Shown here in pieces: positions 34,200 to 41,989 of a stretch of DNA of 64,000 bases. The notes beneath the pieces were generated by a model, which ran no database searches, had not been told where the DNA came from, and was given only the letters and a program-made list of their open reading frames with translations. The position numbers and the translations under genes were made by a program. Position 1 is the first letter of the stretch, and the number at the start of each line of letters is the position of its first letter. Origin of the DNA: Paractinoplanes lichenicola (GTDB lineage Bacteria; Actinomycetota; Actinomycetes; Mycobacteriales; Micromonosporaceae); NCBI RefSeq assembly GCF_016785085.1, contig NZ_JAENHO010000002.1:620001-684000 (forward strand), read 5' to 3'.

Positions 34200-34865
34200 G
34201 TGAGTTCAAGGGTGTCCAAGCGGCGATGGCTTGTCGGCGCGGTGCTGGTGTTGGTGCTCCTGGTCAGCGCACCCTGGATCTGGACGACCACAGCGGCCAT
34301 AGGGCATGTGTACGACGTGGCCGACGCGCCGGCGGCCGACGTGGTGATTGTGCTGGGGACGACGGTCGGTGCCGGTGGGCAGCCCGAGTCGCGGCTGGCC
34401 GGGCGCCTGCAGACCGCCGCCGACCTGGTCTCCACGGGCCGGGCCCGGGTGGTGCTCGTCTCGGGCGACGGTGGCGGCGACTCCGGCGACGAACCGGCGG
34501 CGATGACGGCCTATCTGACCGGCCCGCTCGGGGTGGACCCGGCCCGCGTGGTGGCCGACCCGAACGGCCTGGACACCTACGATTCTTGCCTCCGGGCCCG
34601 TGACGTCTTCGGGGTGCGGCGCGCGCTCGTCGTCACCCAGGCGTATCACCTGTCCCGCGCGGTGACGCTCTGCCGCAGCCTGGGCCTCGACGTGGACGGC
34701 GTCAAGGCGAAGTGCGACGGCTGCGGCCGGGCCCTGCTCGCCGAGAAGTCGGTGCGCGACTACTTCGCCAGCGGCAAGGCCGCCTGGGACGCCGTACGGC
34801 AACGGCCCCCAGCGGTCACGTCACCACCGAGCCCGGCGATCCAGGACGCCCTGGCTCGGAGCTGA
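34200..34865 (+). CDS. SanA/YdcF-like DUF218 membrane-anchored protein
   Basis: The 221-residue protein has an N-terminal membrane helix (about 9-27) and then the DUF218 pattern VVIVLGTTVGAGGQPESRL, VVLVSGDGG, TYDSCLRARDVFGV and VTQAYHLSRAVTLCRSLG. SanA-like proteins affect envelope permeability and vancomycin sensitivity in E. coli; function here is inferred only as envelope related. TACGCT ends 7 nt before GTG 34200. Confidence 0.88.
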   Translation: MSSRVSKRRWLVGAVLVLVLLVSAPWIWTTTAAIGHVYDVADAPAADVVIVLGTTVGAGGQPESRLAGRLQTAADLVSTGRARVVLVSGDGGGDSGDEPAAMTAYLTGPLGVDPARVVADPNGLDTYDSCLRARDVFGVRRALVVTQAYHLSRAVTLCRSLGLDVDGVKAKCDGCGRALLAEKSVRDYFASGKAAWDAVRQRPPAVTSPPSPAIQDALARS

Positions 34866-34928
34866 CCGCCGCGCGCACCAGGTCGGTCAGCGCGGTGAAG
34901 GGGTTGTCGTGGGGTCCCCTGGTAGCGG

Positions 34929-35573
34929 TCAGCCGAGGCGCAGGCGTCGCTCGTTGATCTCCCACGTCATCACGTAGAGGCGGATCATCTGGGCCAGGCT
35001 CTCGCCCGACGTGAACGTGAGCACCACGTGCTGCCCGGGGTCGCCGTGCGGGGCCTCCCGGACGGTCAGGATCGTCCCGGTCACCTCGACCTCGTTCTCC
35101 GGCCCGAGCGAGACGGTGGCGCGCAACTCGTCGCCGGGGGCCAGGTCGGCCGGCTCGTCGATCCAGCAGCGCAGGCCGCCCTCGCTGATGTCGAGCAGAG
35201 CACCCTCCATCGAGTGCTCCTCGGTCGCCAGCCGGACCGCGGCACCGCCCCCGCCGCGTACGTACTCCCGGCGGTTGCTCTGCCGGGGCGCCGCGGTCGG
35301 GGTCAGCCGCCAGCGGAACGGCGACTCGTCGGAGAGCGCGACCAGGCGGGTCGGGAGCACGATGCGGGTCCGCGGGGTGGCCCAGAAGATCTCGAACTCC
35401 TGACCGGGCGTGAACCCGGCCGGGCCGGCCGTCTCGAGCGGGGCGGCGACCGTGAACGTCTCGCCGTCGACCGATTCGAGCCGGGACCGGAAGTTCACAC
35501 CCTCGCCGAGGACGAGGAACAGCGCCGTGCCGACGTCGGGCAGGTCGGTGGCGGCGGAGACCACAACAGTCAT
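34929..35573 (-). CDS. PilZ-domain cyclic-di-GMP receptor
   Basis: The 214-residue protein has an N-terminal YcgR-like beta domain (about 1-95) and a PilZ domain (about 98-210). The c-di-GMP motifs are present: an Arg cluster NRREYVR and DISEGGLRCW (D/NxSxxG). It probably transmits the second messenger made or destroyed by the GGDEF-EAL and EAL proteins in this window. ATG 35573 has GAGGTG about 14 nt upstream. It is divergent from the reverse transcriptase gene, sharing a 188-bp region. Confidence 0.9.
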   Translation of the reverse strand: MTVVVSAATDLPDVGTALFLVLGEGVNFRSRLESVDGETFTVAAPLETAGPAGFTPGQEFEIFWATPRTRIVLPTRLVALSDESPFRWRLTPTAAPRQSNRREYVRGGGGAAVRLATEEHSMEGALLDISEGGLRCWIDEPADLAPGDELRATVSLGPENEVEVTGTILTVREAPHGDPGQHVVLTFTSGESLAQMIRLYVMTWEINERRLRLG

Positions 35574-35713
35574 GGGAAGAGCACCTCGCGGCTGGGGGAA
35601 GATCCGGTCGAGGGAGCTGATCGGCTTCGGGTGCGGGAACGTGAGAGTTTCGGTAGCAAAATGGTTCGCGCCCGGTGATTACTATGCTGGCTCGTGGCAG
35701 CGTGTCCCGAGCT

Positions 35714-35753
35714 GGCCGTCGTCACCCGACGGCTCTTCGGGGCAACCCCGAGG
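35714..35753 (+). ncRNA. Two tandem hairpins in the reverse transcriptase leader (possible msr-like RNA)
   Basis: GCCGTCG-tcacc-CGACGGC (35715-35733) is a perfect 7-bp stem. TCGGGG-caa-CCCCGA (35737-35751) is a perfect 6-bp stem that extends to about 8 bp with CT/GG (35735-35753). The second stem runs into the AGGGAG ribosome site at 35751-35756. TAGC occurs upstream at 35653-35656, the context that holds the branching G in retron RNAs. I could not find convincing long flanking inverted repeats or a clear msd stem by eye, so an msr-msd is unproven. They could instead control translation. Confidence 0.4.
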
Positions 35754-35761
35754 GAGTTTGC

Positions 35762-37090
35762 TTGACCATCGCAGCGCATCGCCGGCGCGCCGCAGCGCTT
35801 CGCGCAGGGCGGCGCAGGCACGACCGGGATTCGTCGGGGCACGCTGCCACCGGCACCGTCGCCGACGCGCTGCTCACCACGGACTGGCACCCGGCGAAGA
35901 TGCAGGCGGCCGTACGCCGGGTGACCGTGGGCCCCAAGGGCTGGACGCGCCGGCTGGTCGAGGCCGTGTCGCGCGTTTATCCGCGCGCGCCCTACGACCG
36001 GCCCCGCGAGTTCCGCCAGTTCCTGGCGGCGTGGGACGGCATTCCGGGCCGCGTGGTCGTCCGCCACCGGCTGGTCAGCGCGACCCGGGTCGTACGGATG
36101 CGCTGGAACGCCCCGGAAATCGGCGACCTGGCCGACCTGGCCGCCTTCCTCGAGCTCGACGGCGACGCGCTCGACTGGTTCGCCGACCGCCGCGAGCTCA
36201 ACCGGCACGCCCGCGAGGAGCGACTCCGCCACTACCGCTACCTGTGGCTGCCGCACCGGCTGATCGAGGCGCCCAAACCCCGCCTGCGCGAGCACCAGCG
36301 CCGGGTTCTCGCGCGGATCCTGGGGCGGGTGCCCGTGCACGATCGGGTTCACGGCTTCGTCCCCGGCCGGGGCACCCACACCTTCGCCCGTACGCACACC
36401 GGCCGTGACCTGCTCATCAGCATGGACCTGCGGGCCTTCTTCACGAGCATCACGGCGGCCCGGATCTACGGCCTGTTCCGCGGCATCGGCTATCCCGAGC
36501 CGGTCGCGCACGCCCTGACCGCGCTCACCACCACCCGTACGCCGGCCGCCGTCCTGCGCGCCGCCCCCGACCCGCACCTGGCCGCCCTGCTCCGCCAGCC
36601 CCACCTGCCGCAGGGCGCTCCGACGTCGCCCGCGCTGGCCAACCTGTGCGCGTACCGGCTCGACCGGCGGCTGAGCGGCCTGGCCGACCGGTTCGGCCTG
36701 ACCTACGGCCGCTACGCCGACGACCTGGCCTTCTCGGGCACGCTGAGCGCCCCGCGCGTCGATCGCCTCGTCGCGCTGACCGGCCGGATCGCGTACGAGG
36801 AAGGTTTTCGGCTGCACCCGCACAAGACGCGCGTCCGCACCCGGTCCCAGCGCCAGGCCCTGACCGGCCTGGTCGTCAACGAGCGCCCGGCCGTGCCTCG
36901 CGAGGACTACGACCGGCTGCGCGCGACCCTGCACAACGCGGCCACCCACGGCCTGGCCGAGGCCAACCGCGACGGCCACGCCGACTTTGCCGCGCACCTG
37001 GCCGGCCGGGTCGCCTGGATGTCCCACCGCCACCCGACCCGGGCCGCCAAGCTGCACCGCCTGCTCGAAAGCGCCCTCAACGCGGGGTGA
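35762..37090 (+). CDS. Retron-type reverse transcriptase
   Basis: The 442-residue protein starts at TTG 35762, six nt after AGGGAG. The first ~150 residues form an N-terminal extension ending in HYRYLWLPHRLIEAPKPRL. The palm has HGFVPGR (197-203), motif A SMDLRAFFTSI (D222), LPQGAPTSP (282-290) and catalytic YADD (318-321). The thumb has LTGLVVN (367-373), matching the retron VTG-type motif; the retron NAxxH motif appears as FARTH (208-212). There is no HNH or maturase X domain, which argues against a group II intron. No integrase is nearby. It would make cDNA from an RNA template, probably for phage defence if retron-like. The neighbours (PilZ, XRE-cupin) are not obvious effectors. Confidence 0.9.
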   Translation: MTIAAHRRRAAALRAGRRRHDRDSSGHAATGTVADALLTTDWHPAKMQAAVRRVTVGPKGWTRRLVEAVSRVYPRAPYDRPREFRQFLAAWDGIPGRVVVRHRLVSATRVVRMRWNAPEIGDLADLAAFLELDGDALDWFADRRELNRHAREERLRHYRYLWLPHRLIEAPKPRLREHQRRVLARILGRVPVHDRVHGFVPGRGTHTFARTHTGRDLLISMDLRAFFTSITAARIYGLFRGIGYPEPVAHALTALTTTRTPAAVLRAAPDPHLAALLRQPHLPQGAPTSPALANLCAYRLDRRLSGLADRFGLTYGRYADDLAFSGTLSAPRVDRLVALTGRIAYEEGFRLHPHKTRVRTRSQRQALTGLVVNERPAVPREDYDRLRATLHNAATHGLAEANRDGHADFAAHLAGRVAWMSHRHPTRAAKLHRLLESALNAG

Positions 37091-37640
37091 GGTGGACCCG
37101 TTCGCCCTGGGCGCCGAAGAGGGTGAGCAGCTCGGCGGGCTGGGCGCCGGCGCTGCCCAGCCAGTGCGGGATGCGGGTGTCGAACTCGGCGGCCTCGTCC
37201 GGGCCCAGCTCGTACTCCTGATCGCCCAGCACGAACCGGATCCGGCCGTTGAGCACGTAGAACCACTCGTACCCGTCGTGCGTGCGCAGCTCGGTCGGGT
37301 AGGTCCCGCCGGCCGGGGGATAGATCACCTTGTACGCCTGCACGCCACCCGGGCGGCGGGTCAGCGGCACGACCGTCAGGCCGGAACGGCGTACGGGCTT
37401 GAGGTGAATGCGGGGATCACCGGTCGGCGGCGCGGCGACCAAGTCGTCAAGCGGCACGCCGTGCGCCCGCGCGAGCGGCAGCAACTGCTCGAGGGTCGGG
37501 CGCAGCTTGCCGGTCTCGAGCCGCGACAGCGTGCTCGCGGTCAGGCCGGTCTCGGCGGCCAGCGCGGCCAGCGAGATGTCCCGCGACCGGCGCAGCGCCC
37601 GCAGCCGGGGCCCGACACCGGCCAGCACATCGTCGGTCAC
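37077..37640 (-). CDS. XRE-family regulator with cupin domain
   Basis: The 187-residue protein has a helix-turn-helix (about 8-65, LRALRRSRDISLAALAAETG, LTASTLSRLETGKLRP) and a C-terminal cupin (about 110-185, HDGYEWFYVLNGRIRFVLGD). This family regulates genes for small-molecule metabolism or acts in polyamine/amino-acid control. GTG 37640 is preceded by CAAAAT ending 8 nt upstream, itself overlapped by a 14-bp palindrome, which suggests autorepression. It overlaps the reverse transcriptase 3' end by 14 nt and is divergent from a DinB-like gene. Confidence 0.9.
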   Translation of the reverse strand: MTDDVLAGVGPRLRALRRSRDISLAALAAETGLTASTLSRLETGKLRPTLEQLLPLARAHGVPLDDLVAAPPTGDPRIHLKPVRRSGLTVVPLTRRPGGVQAYKVIYPPAGGTYPTELRTHDGYEWFYVLNGRIRFVLGDQEYELGPDEAAEFDTRIPHWLGSAGAQPAELLTLFGAQGERVHLTPR

Positions 37641-37650
37641 ACCTGCGATT

Positions 37651-37664
37651 TTGCGGATCCGCAA
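37651..37664. promoter_or_regulatory. Perfect palindromic operator TTGCGGATCCGCAA
   Basis: This 14-bp perfect palindrome overlaps the likely -10 region of the XRE-cupin gene and lies 44 bp before the divergent DinB-like gene. A second small palindrome, CTTGCAAG, follows at 37670-37677 with the same TTGC/GCAA ends. Position and symmetry fit a dimeric XRE repressor site controlling both genes. Confidence 0.65.
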
Positions 37665-37707
37665 CGTTTCTTGCAAGCCGCGAACGGCGAAGATCAAGCT
37701 GGGCGGC

Positions 37708-38151
37708 ATGGCGACGGAGAAGAGTGTGCTGCTGGACGTGCTCGACGGGCTGCGGGATTCGATCGCGGGCAAGCTCGACGGCGTGCCCGAGCCCGAGGTC
37801 CGTACGGCCGGGGTGGCCTCGGGCACCAACCTGCTCGGGCTGATCAAACACCTGACGTACGTGGAACGCTTCTACTTCCTGGGCGAGCCGATCACCAACA
37901 TGAACCGCACCCTGCGGCCCACCGCCAAGGAGACAGTCGACGGGATCCTGGCCGGCTATCGCGAGACGATCGAGGAGACCAACAAGGTCATCGCCGGCTG
38001 GACCGACCTGGGCGAGCCCGCGCCCCGCCCTAAGGGCCGCAACGTGCCGCTCTCCCGGCGCTGGGTGCTGGTGCACATGATCGAGGAGACCGGTCGTCAC
38101 GCCGGTCACGCCGACATCATCCGGGAGCGGATCGACGGCGCTACCGGCTGA
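37708..38151 (+). CDS. DinB/DUF664 family protein
   Basis: The 147-residue four-helix protein has His ligands in GLIKHLTYVERFYF and HMIEETGRHAGHADIIRE, the DinB/YfiT metal triad typical of thiol-dependent (mycothiol) S-transferases in actinobacteria. It is divergent from the XRE-cupin regulator and probably controlled by it. A second DinB-type protein occurs at 51666. Confidence 0.88.
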   Translation: MATEKSVLLDVLDGLRDSIAGKLDGVPEPEVRTAGVASGTNLLGLIKHLTYVERFYFLGEPITNMNRTLRPTAKETVDGILAGYRETIEETNKVIAGWTDLGEPAPRPKGRNVPLSRRWVLVHMIEETGRHAGHADIIRERIDGATG

Positions 38152-39496
38152 CCAATCCCCGTACGGCGGCCAGGCCCAACGCCGTACGGGGGTGATAGGC
38201 CGTGGTCCACAGGCCGCCGTGGGCCGCCGACACCGCCTCGTCCGCGGCCGTCGTCGGGGCGGCCGCGCGCGGCTTGCGGAGCTGGTGCACCAGCAGCAGG
38301 GCCATCAGCCGGTTCGCCGTGGCCGGCTCGAAGATCTCCACGTCGAACAGGTGGGCGCCCGCGTAGGCCGCGGCCAGCAGGCGGTTGCTGGTGACCGAAC
38401 GGGTGCGGGTCGGCGGGGCCACGGCGAAGCTGACCACCCCCTCGCGCCGGGCGACCGCGGCCCGCCAGCGCTGGATCCGCTTGGCCAGCGCGTAGTTCGG
38501 ACCCTGCTGCGGGACCAGGCTGTCGTTGATCGCGTCGCCGTCGTAGTTGGGTTGCAGCAGCCGCCCGCCCGAGAGCGCGCCGGTGAGCCGGGCCGTTCGC
38601 GAGCGTTTCCTGTAGCGCTCCTGGGACAGCTCAACCGCGCCCGGCGTGGCGGCGAAGACATCGGTCGGGGTGGCCAGGAAGGCCAGGGCCACATCCTCGC
38701 GGCGCTCGCGCAGGTGCACGGCCAGCGCGTCGACGGCCACCGAGAGCTTCGCGTACGCCGCCCCCGGCGCGTAGACGTAGTTGCCCAGCACGAGCCGGCC
38801 GTCGACGCCCTCCAGCCACTGCGCGACAGCGCCCAGCTCCTCCAGCAGGTCGGCGCCGGGGTCACGGCCCGGGAGCACTGGCGCGATCAGGCGGCCCGCG
38901 CTCGGCACCGCCGCGACCCGCTCCCACACCCTCGGCAGGTCGACCGCGACGACCGTCCCGCCCCAGGCCAGCACGGCCGGCAGCGGGCCCATCTCGGCCG
39001 CCGCGCCCAGCACGACGAGCCGCTGATCCGACAGGTCGAGCCAATCCGGGTTGTTGACGACCTCCCGTACGGCGTCGGCGCACGACTGCTCGATCACGCC
39101 GGCGGCGACCCACGCGTCGAGCCGCTGGATGAGTGCGGCGCCGCGCAGCGACTCCCCGCGATAGGGCAGCACGACCTCGGTCTCGCGCGGCGCCTCCCCG
39201 TCGATCGTGACCGTCTCGAACGGTTGCGCCGGCGGGGCGATCTCGACCGGCATCCGCTCGCGCACGGAGGCCAGACCGGCTGCGGCGATGTCGTACCCGC
39301 CCTTTTCCGCCGTGCTCTTTTCCGCCGCCGAGATCAGCGAGCAGAACGGGCGCAGGTAGCCGCGGCGCCAATCCTGAACGGCGAGGGTGGCGTCGGCGGC
39401 GGCCGGGTCGGCCACGCGCAGGGCATCGGCCACCACGTGGCGGCCGAAGGAAGCGCTGCTGCGACGGCCGGCATCGTCGGCGGGGAAGTCGATCAC
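38141..39496 (-). CDS. Conserved hypothetical protein with Rossmann-like segment
   Basis: The 451-residue protein is not assigned to a family I know. A segment RLVVLGAAAEMGPLPAVL followed by VVAVDLPRVWERV resembles a dinucleotide- or SAM-binding strand-loop-helix. LVLGNYVYAPGAAYAKLSVA and LQPNYDGDAINDSLVPQQGP are distinctive, probably conserved stretches. No signal peptide. TACTGT ends 7 nt before GTG 39496, and a 7-2-7 inverted repeat lies in the -35 area. It is convergent with the DinB-like gene (11-nt overlap). Confidence 0.75.
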   Translation of the reverse strand: MIDFPADDAGRRSSASFGRHVVADALRVADPAAADATLAVQDWRRGYLRPFCSLISAAEKSTAEKGGYDIAAAGLASVRERMPVEIAPPAQPFETVTIDGEAPRETEVVLPYRGESLRGAALIQRLDAWVAAGVIEQSCADAVREVVNNPDWLDLSDQRLVVLGAAAEMGPLPAVLAWGGTVVAVDLPRVWERVAAVPSAGRLIAPVLPGRDPGADLLEELGAVAQWLEGVDGRLVLGNYVYAPGAAYAKLSVAVDALAVHLRERREDVALAFLATPTDVFAATPGAVELSQERYRKRSRTARLTGALSGGRLLQPNYDGDAINDSLVPQQGPNYALAKRIQRWRAAVARREGVVSFAVAPPTRTRSVTSNRLLAAAYAGAHLFDVEIFEPATANRLMALLLVHQLRKPRAAAPTTAADEAVSAAHGGLWTTAYHPRTALGLAAVRGLVSR

Positions 39497-39510
39497 GGCG
39501 AGACAGTATC

Positions 39511-39526
39511 TCCTACCTGGGTAGGA
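39511..39526. promoter_or_regulatory. Inverted repeat TCCTACC-TG-GGTAGGA upstream of 39496 gene
   Basis: The arms are seven exact base pairs with a 2-bp centre. The site sits just upstream of the likely -10 box of the 38141-39496 gene, where a repressor or activator could act. The binding protein is unknown. Confidence 0.5.
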
Positions 39527-39603
39527 CGCAGCCTCGGACCGGCGGCCGCGAGAGGGGCCCGCGGACTGACGAAACGGCCCCCGAACCACGCGACGCTGCG
39601 GTC

Positions 39604-40653
39604 ATGAGATGGCACCGACCCCTGCTGGTCCTCACCGCCGCCACGGCCCTGCTGACCCTGGTCACCGTCGTCGGAGTCCTCGCCGACGACCGGACCCTGC
39701 TCGGCGCCCCGGTCTGGCTCAAGCCGTTCAAGTTCGCGGTCTCGTTCGCCGTCTACGCCGCCACGCTGGCGTGGATGCTGGCCGTCCTGCCGCGGCGCAG
39801 CCGCTTCGCCGAATGGGCCGGCACGGCGATCGTGGCCGTCTCGGTCATCGAGGTCGCGATCATCACCCTCCAGGCCGCCCGCGGCCACCGCAGCCACTTC
39901 AACGACACCACCCCGTTCGACGAGACCCTCTGGTCGATCATGGGCGCCTCGATCATGGTGCTCTTCGTGGCGCACCTGGCCATCGGCGTCGTCGCCCTGT
40001 TCCAGCGCATAGCCAACCGCGTTTCCGCGTACGCGATCCGCCTCGGACTCTTCCTGTCACTGCTCGGCATGGCGGCCGCGGTGCCGATGGTGCTCCCCAT
40101 GCAGGATCCGGGGCTCGAGGGCATCTCGGGGGCGCATGCCGTGGGGGTGCCGGACGGGGGGCCGGGGCTGCCCGTCACGGGGTGGAGCACTACTGGCGGC
40201 GACCTGCGGATCGGGCACTTCGTGGGGATGCACGGGCTGCAGTTCCTGCCGCTGCTGGCCCTGCTGCTGACCCGGCGCACGCGGCTGGGGGAGAAGGTCG
40301 GCGCTCGGCTGATTTTGGTCAGTGGTCTCGCGTACGCGGGCGTGGTTGTGCTTCTGACTTGGCAGGCGTTGCGCGGTCAGCCGTTGCTGCGGCCCGACTC
40401 GGTGACGCTGGTCGCGTTGGGCGGGTTGATCGCAGCTACGGCCGTGGCCGTTCTGGTTGTGCTGCGGTCGGGCCGGGCGGACGTGATCGAGATCGGCGGG
40501 GGTGACATCCCCGAGCCCGGCCGCTCCGGCGTGATCGAGCGCGGCCGGTCCGGCGTCATCGAGCGCGGCGGGTCCGGCGTGTTCGAGCCCGGCCGGTCAG
40601 CCGTCGCCGAGACCGACCCGCCCGCCGTGATCAAGTCCGGCCCGAACACATGA
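39604..40653 (+). CDS. Multi-pass membrane protein with repeat tail, function unknown
   Basis: The 349-residue protein has about seven hydrophobic helices (residues 5-290), for example LLVLTAATALLTLVTVVGVL and LGLFLSLLGMAAAVPMVLP. A conserved-looking loop FNDTTPFDETLWSIMG and GHFVGMHGLQFLPLLALL contain possible His metal or haem ligands. The C-terminus (about 300-335) has four eight-residue repeats of the type ERGRSGVI. No family assigned. Confidence 0.8.
   Translation: MRWHRPLLVLTAATALLTLVTVVGVLADDRTLLGAPVWLKPFKFAVSFAVYAATLAWMLAVLPRRSRFAEWAGTAIVAVSVIEVAIITLQAARGHRSHFNDTTPFDETLWSIMGASIMVLFVAHLAIGVVALFQRIANRVSAYAIRLGLFLSLLGMAAAVPMVLPMQDPGLEGISGAHAVGVPDGGPGLPVTGWSTTGGDLRIGHFVGMHGLQFLPLLALLLTRRTRLGEKVGARLILVSGLAYAGVVVLLTWQALRGQPLLRPDSVTLVALGGLIAATAVAVLVVLRSGRADVIEIGGGDIPEPGRSGVIERGRSGVIERGGSGVFEPGRSAVAETDPPAVIKSGPNT
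40513..40608. repeat. 24-bp tandem repeats (4 units) in membrane protein tail
   Basis: Four consecutive 24-bp units encode EPGRSGVI, ERGRSGVI, ERGGSGVF and EPGRSAVA. They are in frame and lie in the cytosolic tail after the last membrane helix. Confidence 0.88.
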
Positions 40654-40754
40654 TCAACTGCTACTGGAGTGGACATAGGCCCACCCTCCCGGGGGCCTCC
40701 CCGTCGTGATTATGCCGGGGAATGCTGATCTTTGGCGGGGCGAGGTGGGCAGCC

Positions 40755-40781
40755 TGTGGATAACTCCGGGCCTGTGGATAA
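40755..40781. promoter_or_regulatory. Direct pair of DnaA-box-like sequences
   Basis: TGTGGATAA occurs at 40755-40763 and 40773-40781, inside two copies of GCCTGTGGATAACTC-like sequence 18 bp apart. They are 41-67 bp before the histidine kinase start and match the inverted pair at 33231-33271. Confidence 0.5.
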
Positions 40782-40821
40782 CTCGGAAGTGCTCGTGGCC
40801 GGACCGCCTAGTCTGAGCGCC

Positions 40822-41976
40822 ATGGGCTGGCTAGGGCGTCTCTTCGACAAGCGGGACACATGGGCGCGCATGATCCTGCTCGACCTCACCGGCCTGAGCT
40901 ATCTGCTCTTCACCCCCGACGGCCACCACGTCACCTCGATGAAGCAGTGGATCCTGGCGGTCGTCGCGTTCGTCTCGCTTCCGCTGCTCGGCCGGCGGCC
41001 GGTGACCAACCTGCTGGTGCAGACCGGCCTGCTGATCCTGGCGTTCGTGCTGATCGAGGACGCCACGATCAACGCGGTCGGCAGCAGCTGGGCGCTCGGC
41101 GAGCTGGTCGTCTGGGCCGCGAGCGTCCGCACCTACGCGATCGGCGCGGGGCTGCTCACCGCCGTCCATCTGGCGTTCGACGTGATCCCGGGCGACGAGC
41201 GGATCAACGACGGCATCTTCAGCCTGGTCATCCCGATCGGGCTGCCGATGCTGCTCGGGCTGGTCGTGCGCACGTCACGCGAGCTGAGCCACCAGGCCGA
41301 GCAGCGCGCGGCGATGGAGAATCGCGCGGCCCGGGCCGACGAGCGCAGCGCGATCGCCCGCGAGCTGCACGACGTGGTGGCCCATCACGTGGCGTCGATG
41401 GTGCTGCGGGTCGGCGTCGCGCGGCACGTGATTCCCGGCATCGACCCGCGGGTGGGCGAGGTGCTCGACGACGTGCACGGCACCGGCACGGCCGTGCTGG
41501 CCGACCTGCGGCGGCTGGTGGCGGTGCTGCGCGACGACGGCCAGGTGCATGATGCGGCGATCACCGCGATCGTGCCGGGTTCGCTGCCGGCGGCCCTGGG
41601 CACGGCCGTCGACACCGCGCGGCGGGCCGGGCTGACGGTCGAGGCCGACGTCGACGACGAGGTGGGGACAATTGATTCCGTACGCGGCCTGGCCGTGCTC
41701 CGCCTGACCCAGGAGGCACTCACCAATGTGGCCAAGCACGCCGGACCGTCGGCCCACGCGCGGCTGCGGGTGGCCGTCGAGGAGGGCGACGTGATCTGGG
41801 AGGTCGCCGACGACGGCGGCCAGGGGCCCGCACCCAAGCCCCCGGGCGGCGGTCACGGCCTCACGGGCATGCGCGAGCGGGTCGAGGTGCTGGGCGGCGA
41901 GCTGACCGCCGGACCGTCGGGCCGGGGCTGGCGGGTCGCCACAGTGCTGCCCGCCCACACGGGAGCCGCGGCGTGA
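40822..41976 (+). CDS. NarL-type sensor histidine kinase
   Basis: The 384-residue kinase has about five membrane helices (20-150), a HisKA_3 dimerisation segment with phospho-acceptor H183 (AIARELHDVVAHHVASM) and a HATPase domain (LTQEALTNVAKHAG, GGGHGLTGMRERVEVLGG). TAGTCT ends 8 nt before ATG 40822, so I rejected the longer frame from 40732, which would translate the DnaA-box repeats. It is followed 13 bp later by its LuxR-type response regulator. The signal is unknown. Confidence 0.92.
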   Translation: MGWLGRLFDKRDTWARMILLDLTGLSYLLFTPDGHHVTSMKQWILAVVAFVSLPLLGRRPVTNLLVQTGLLILAFVLIEDATINAVGSSWALGELVVWAASVRTYAIGAGLLTAVHLAFDVIPGDERINDGIFSLVIPIGLPMLLGLVVRTSRELSHQAEQRAAMENRAARADERSAIARELHDVVAHHVASMVLRVGVARHVIPGIDPRVGEVLDDVHGTGTAVLADLRRLVAVLRDDGQVHDAAITAIVPGSLPAALGTAVDTARRAGLTVEADVDDEVGTIDSVRGLAVLRLTQEALTNVAKHAGPSAHARLRVAVEEGDVIWEVADDGGQGPAPKPPGGGHGLTGMRERVEVLGGELTAGPSGRGWRVATVLPAHTGAAA

Positions 41977-41989
41977 GCGGGGGCGGCGC

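Noticed and set aside
35762..37090. Group II intron maturase or mobile element
   Set aside because: No maturase X or HNH domain, no intron domain V-like structure seen, no target-site repeats or transposase nearby; the RT motifs fit the retron type better.
33231..40781. Replication origin based on DnaA-box pairs
   Set aside because: Only two pairs 7.5 kb apart, no dnaA, dnaN, gyrB or parAB genes, and no A/T-rich unwinding element.
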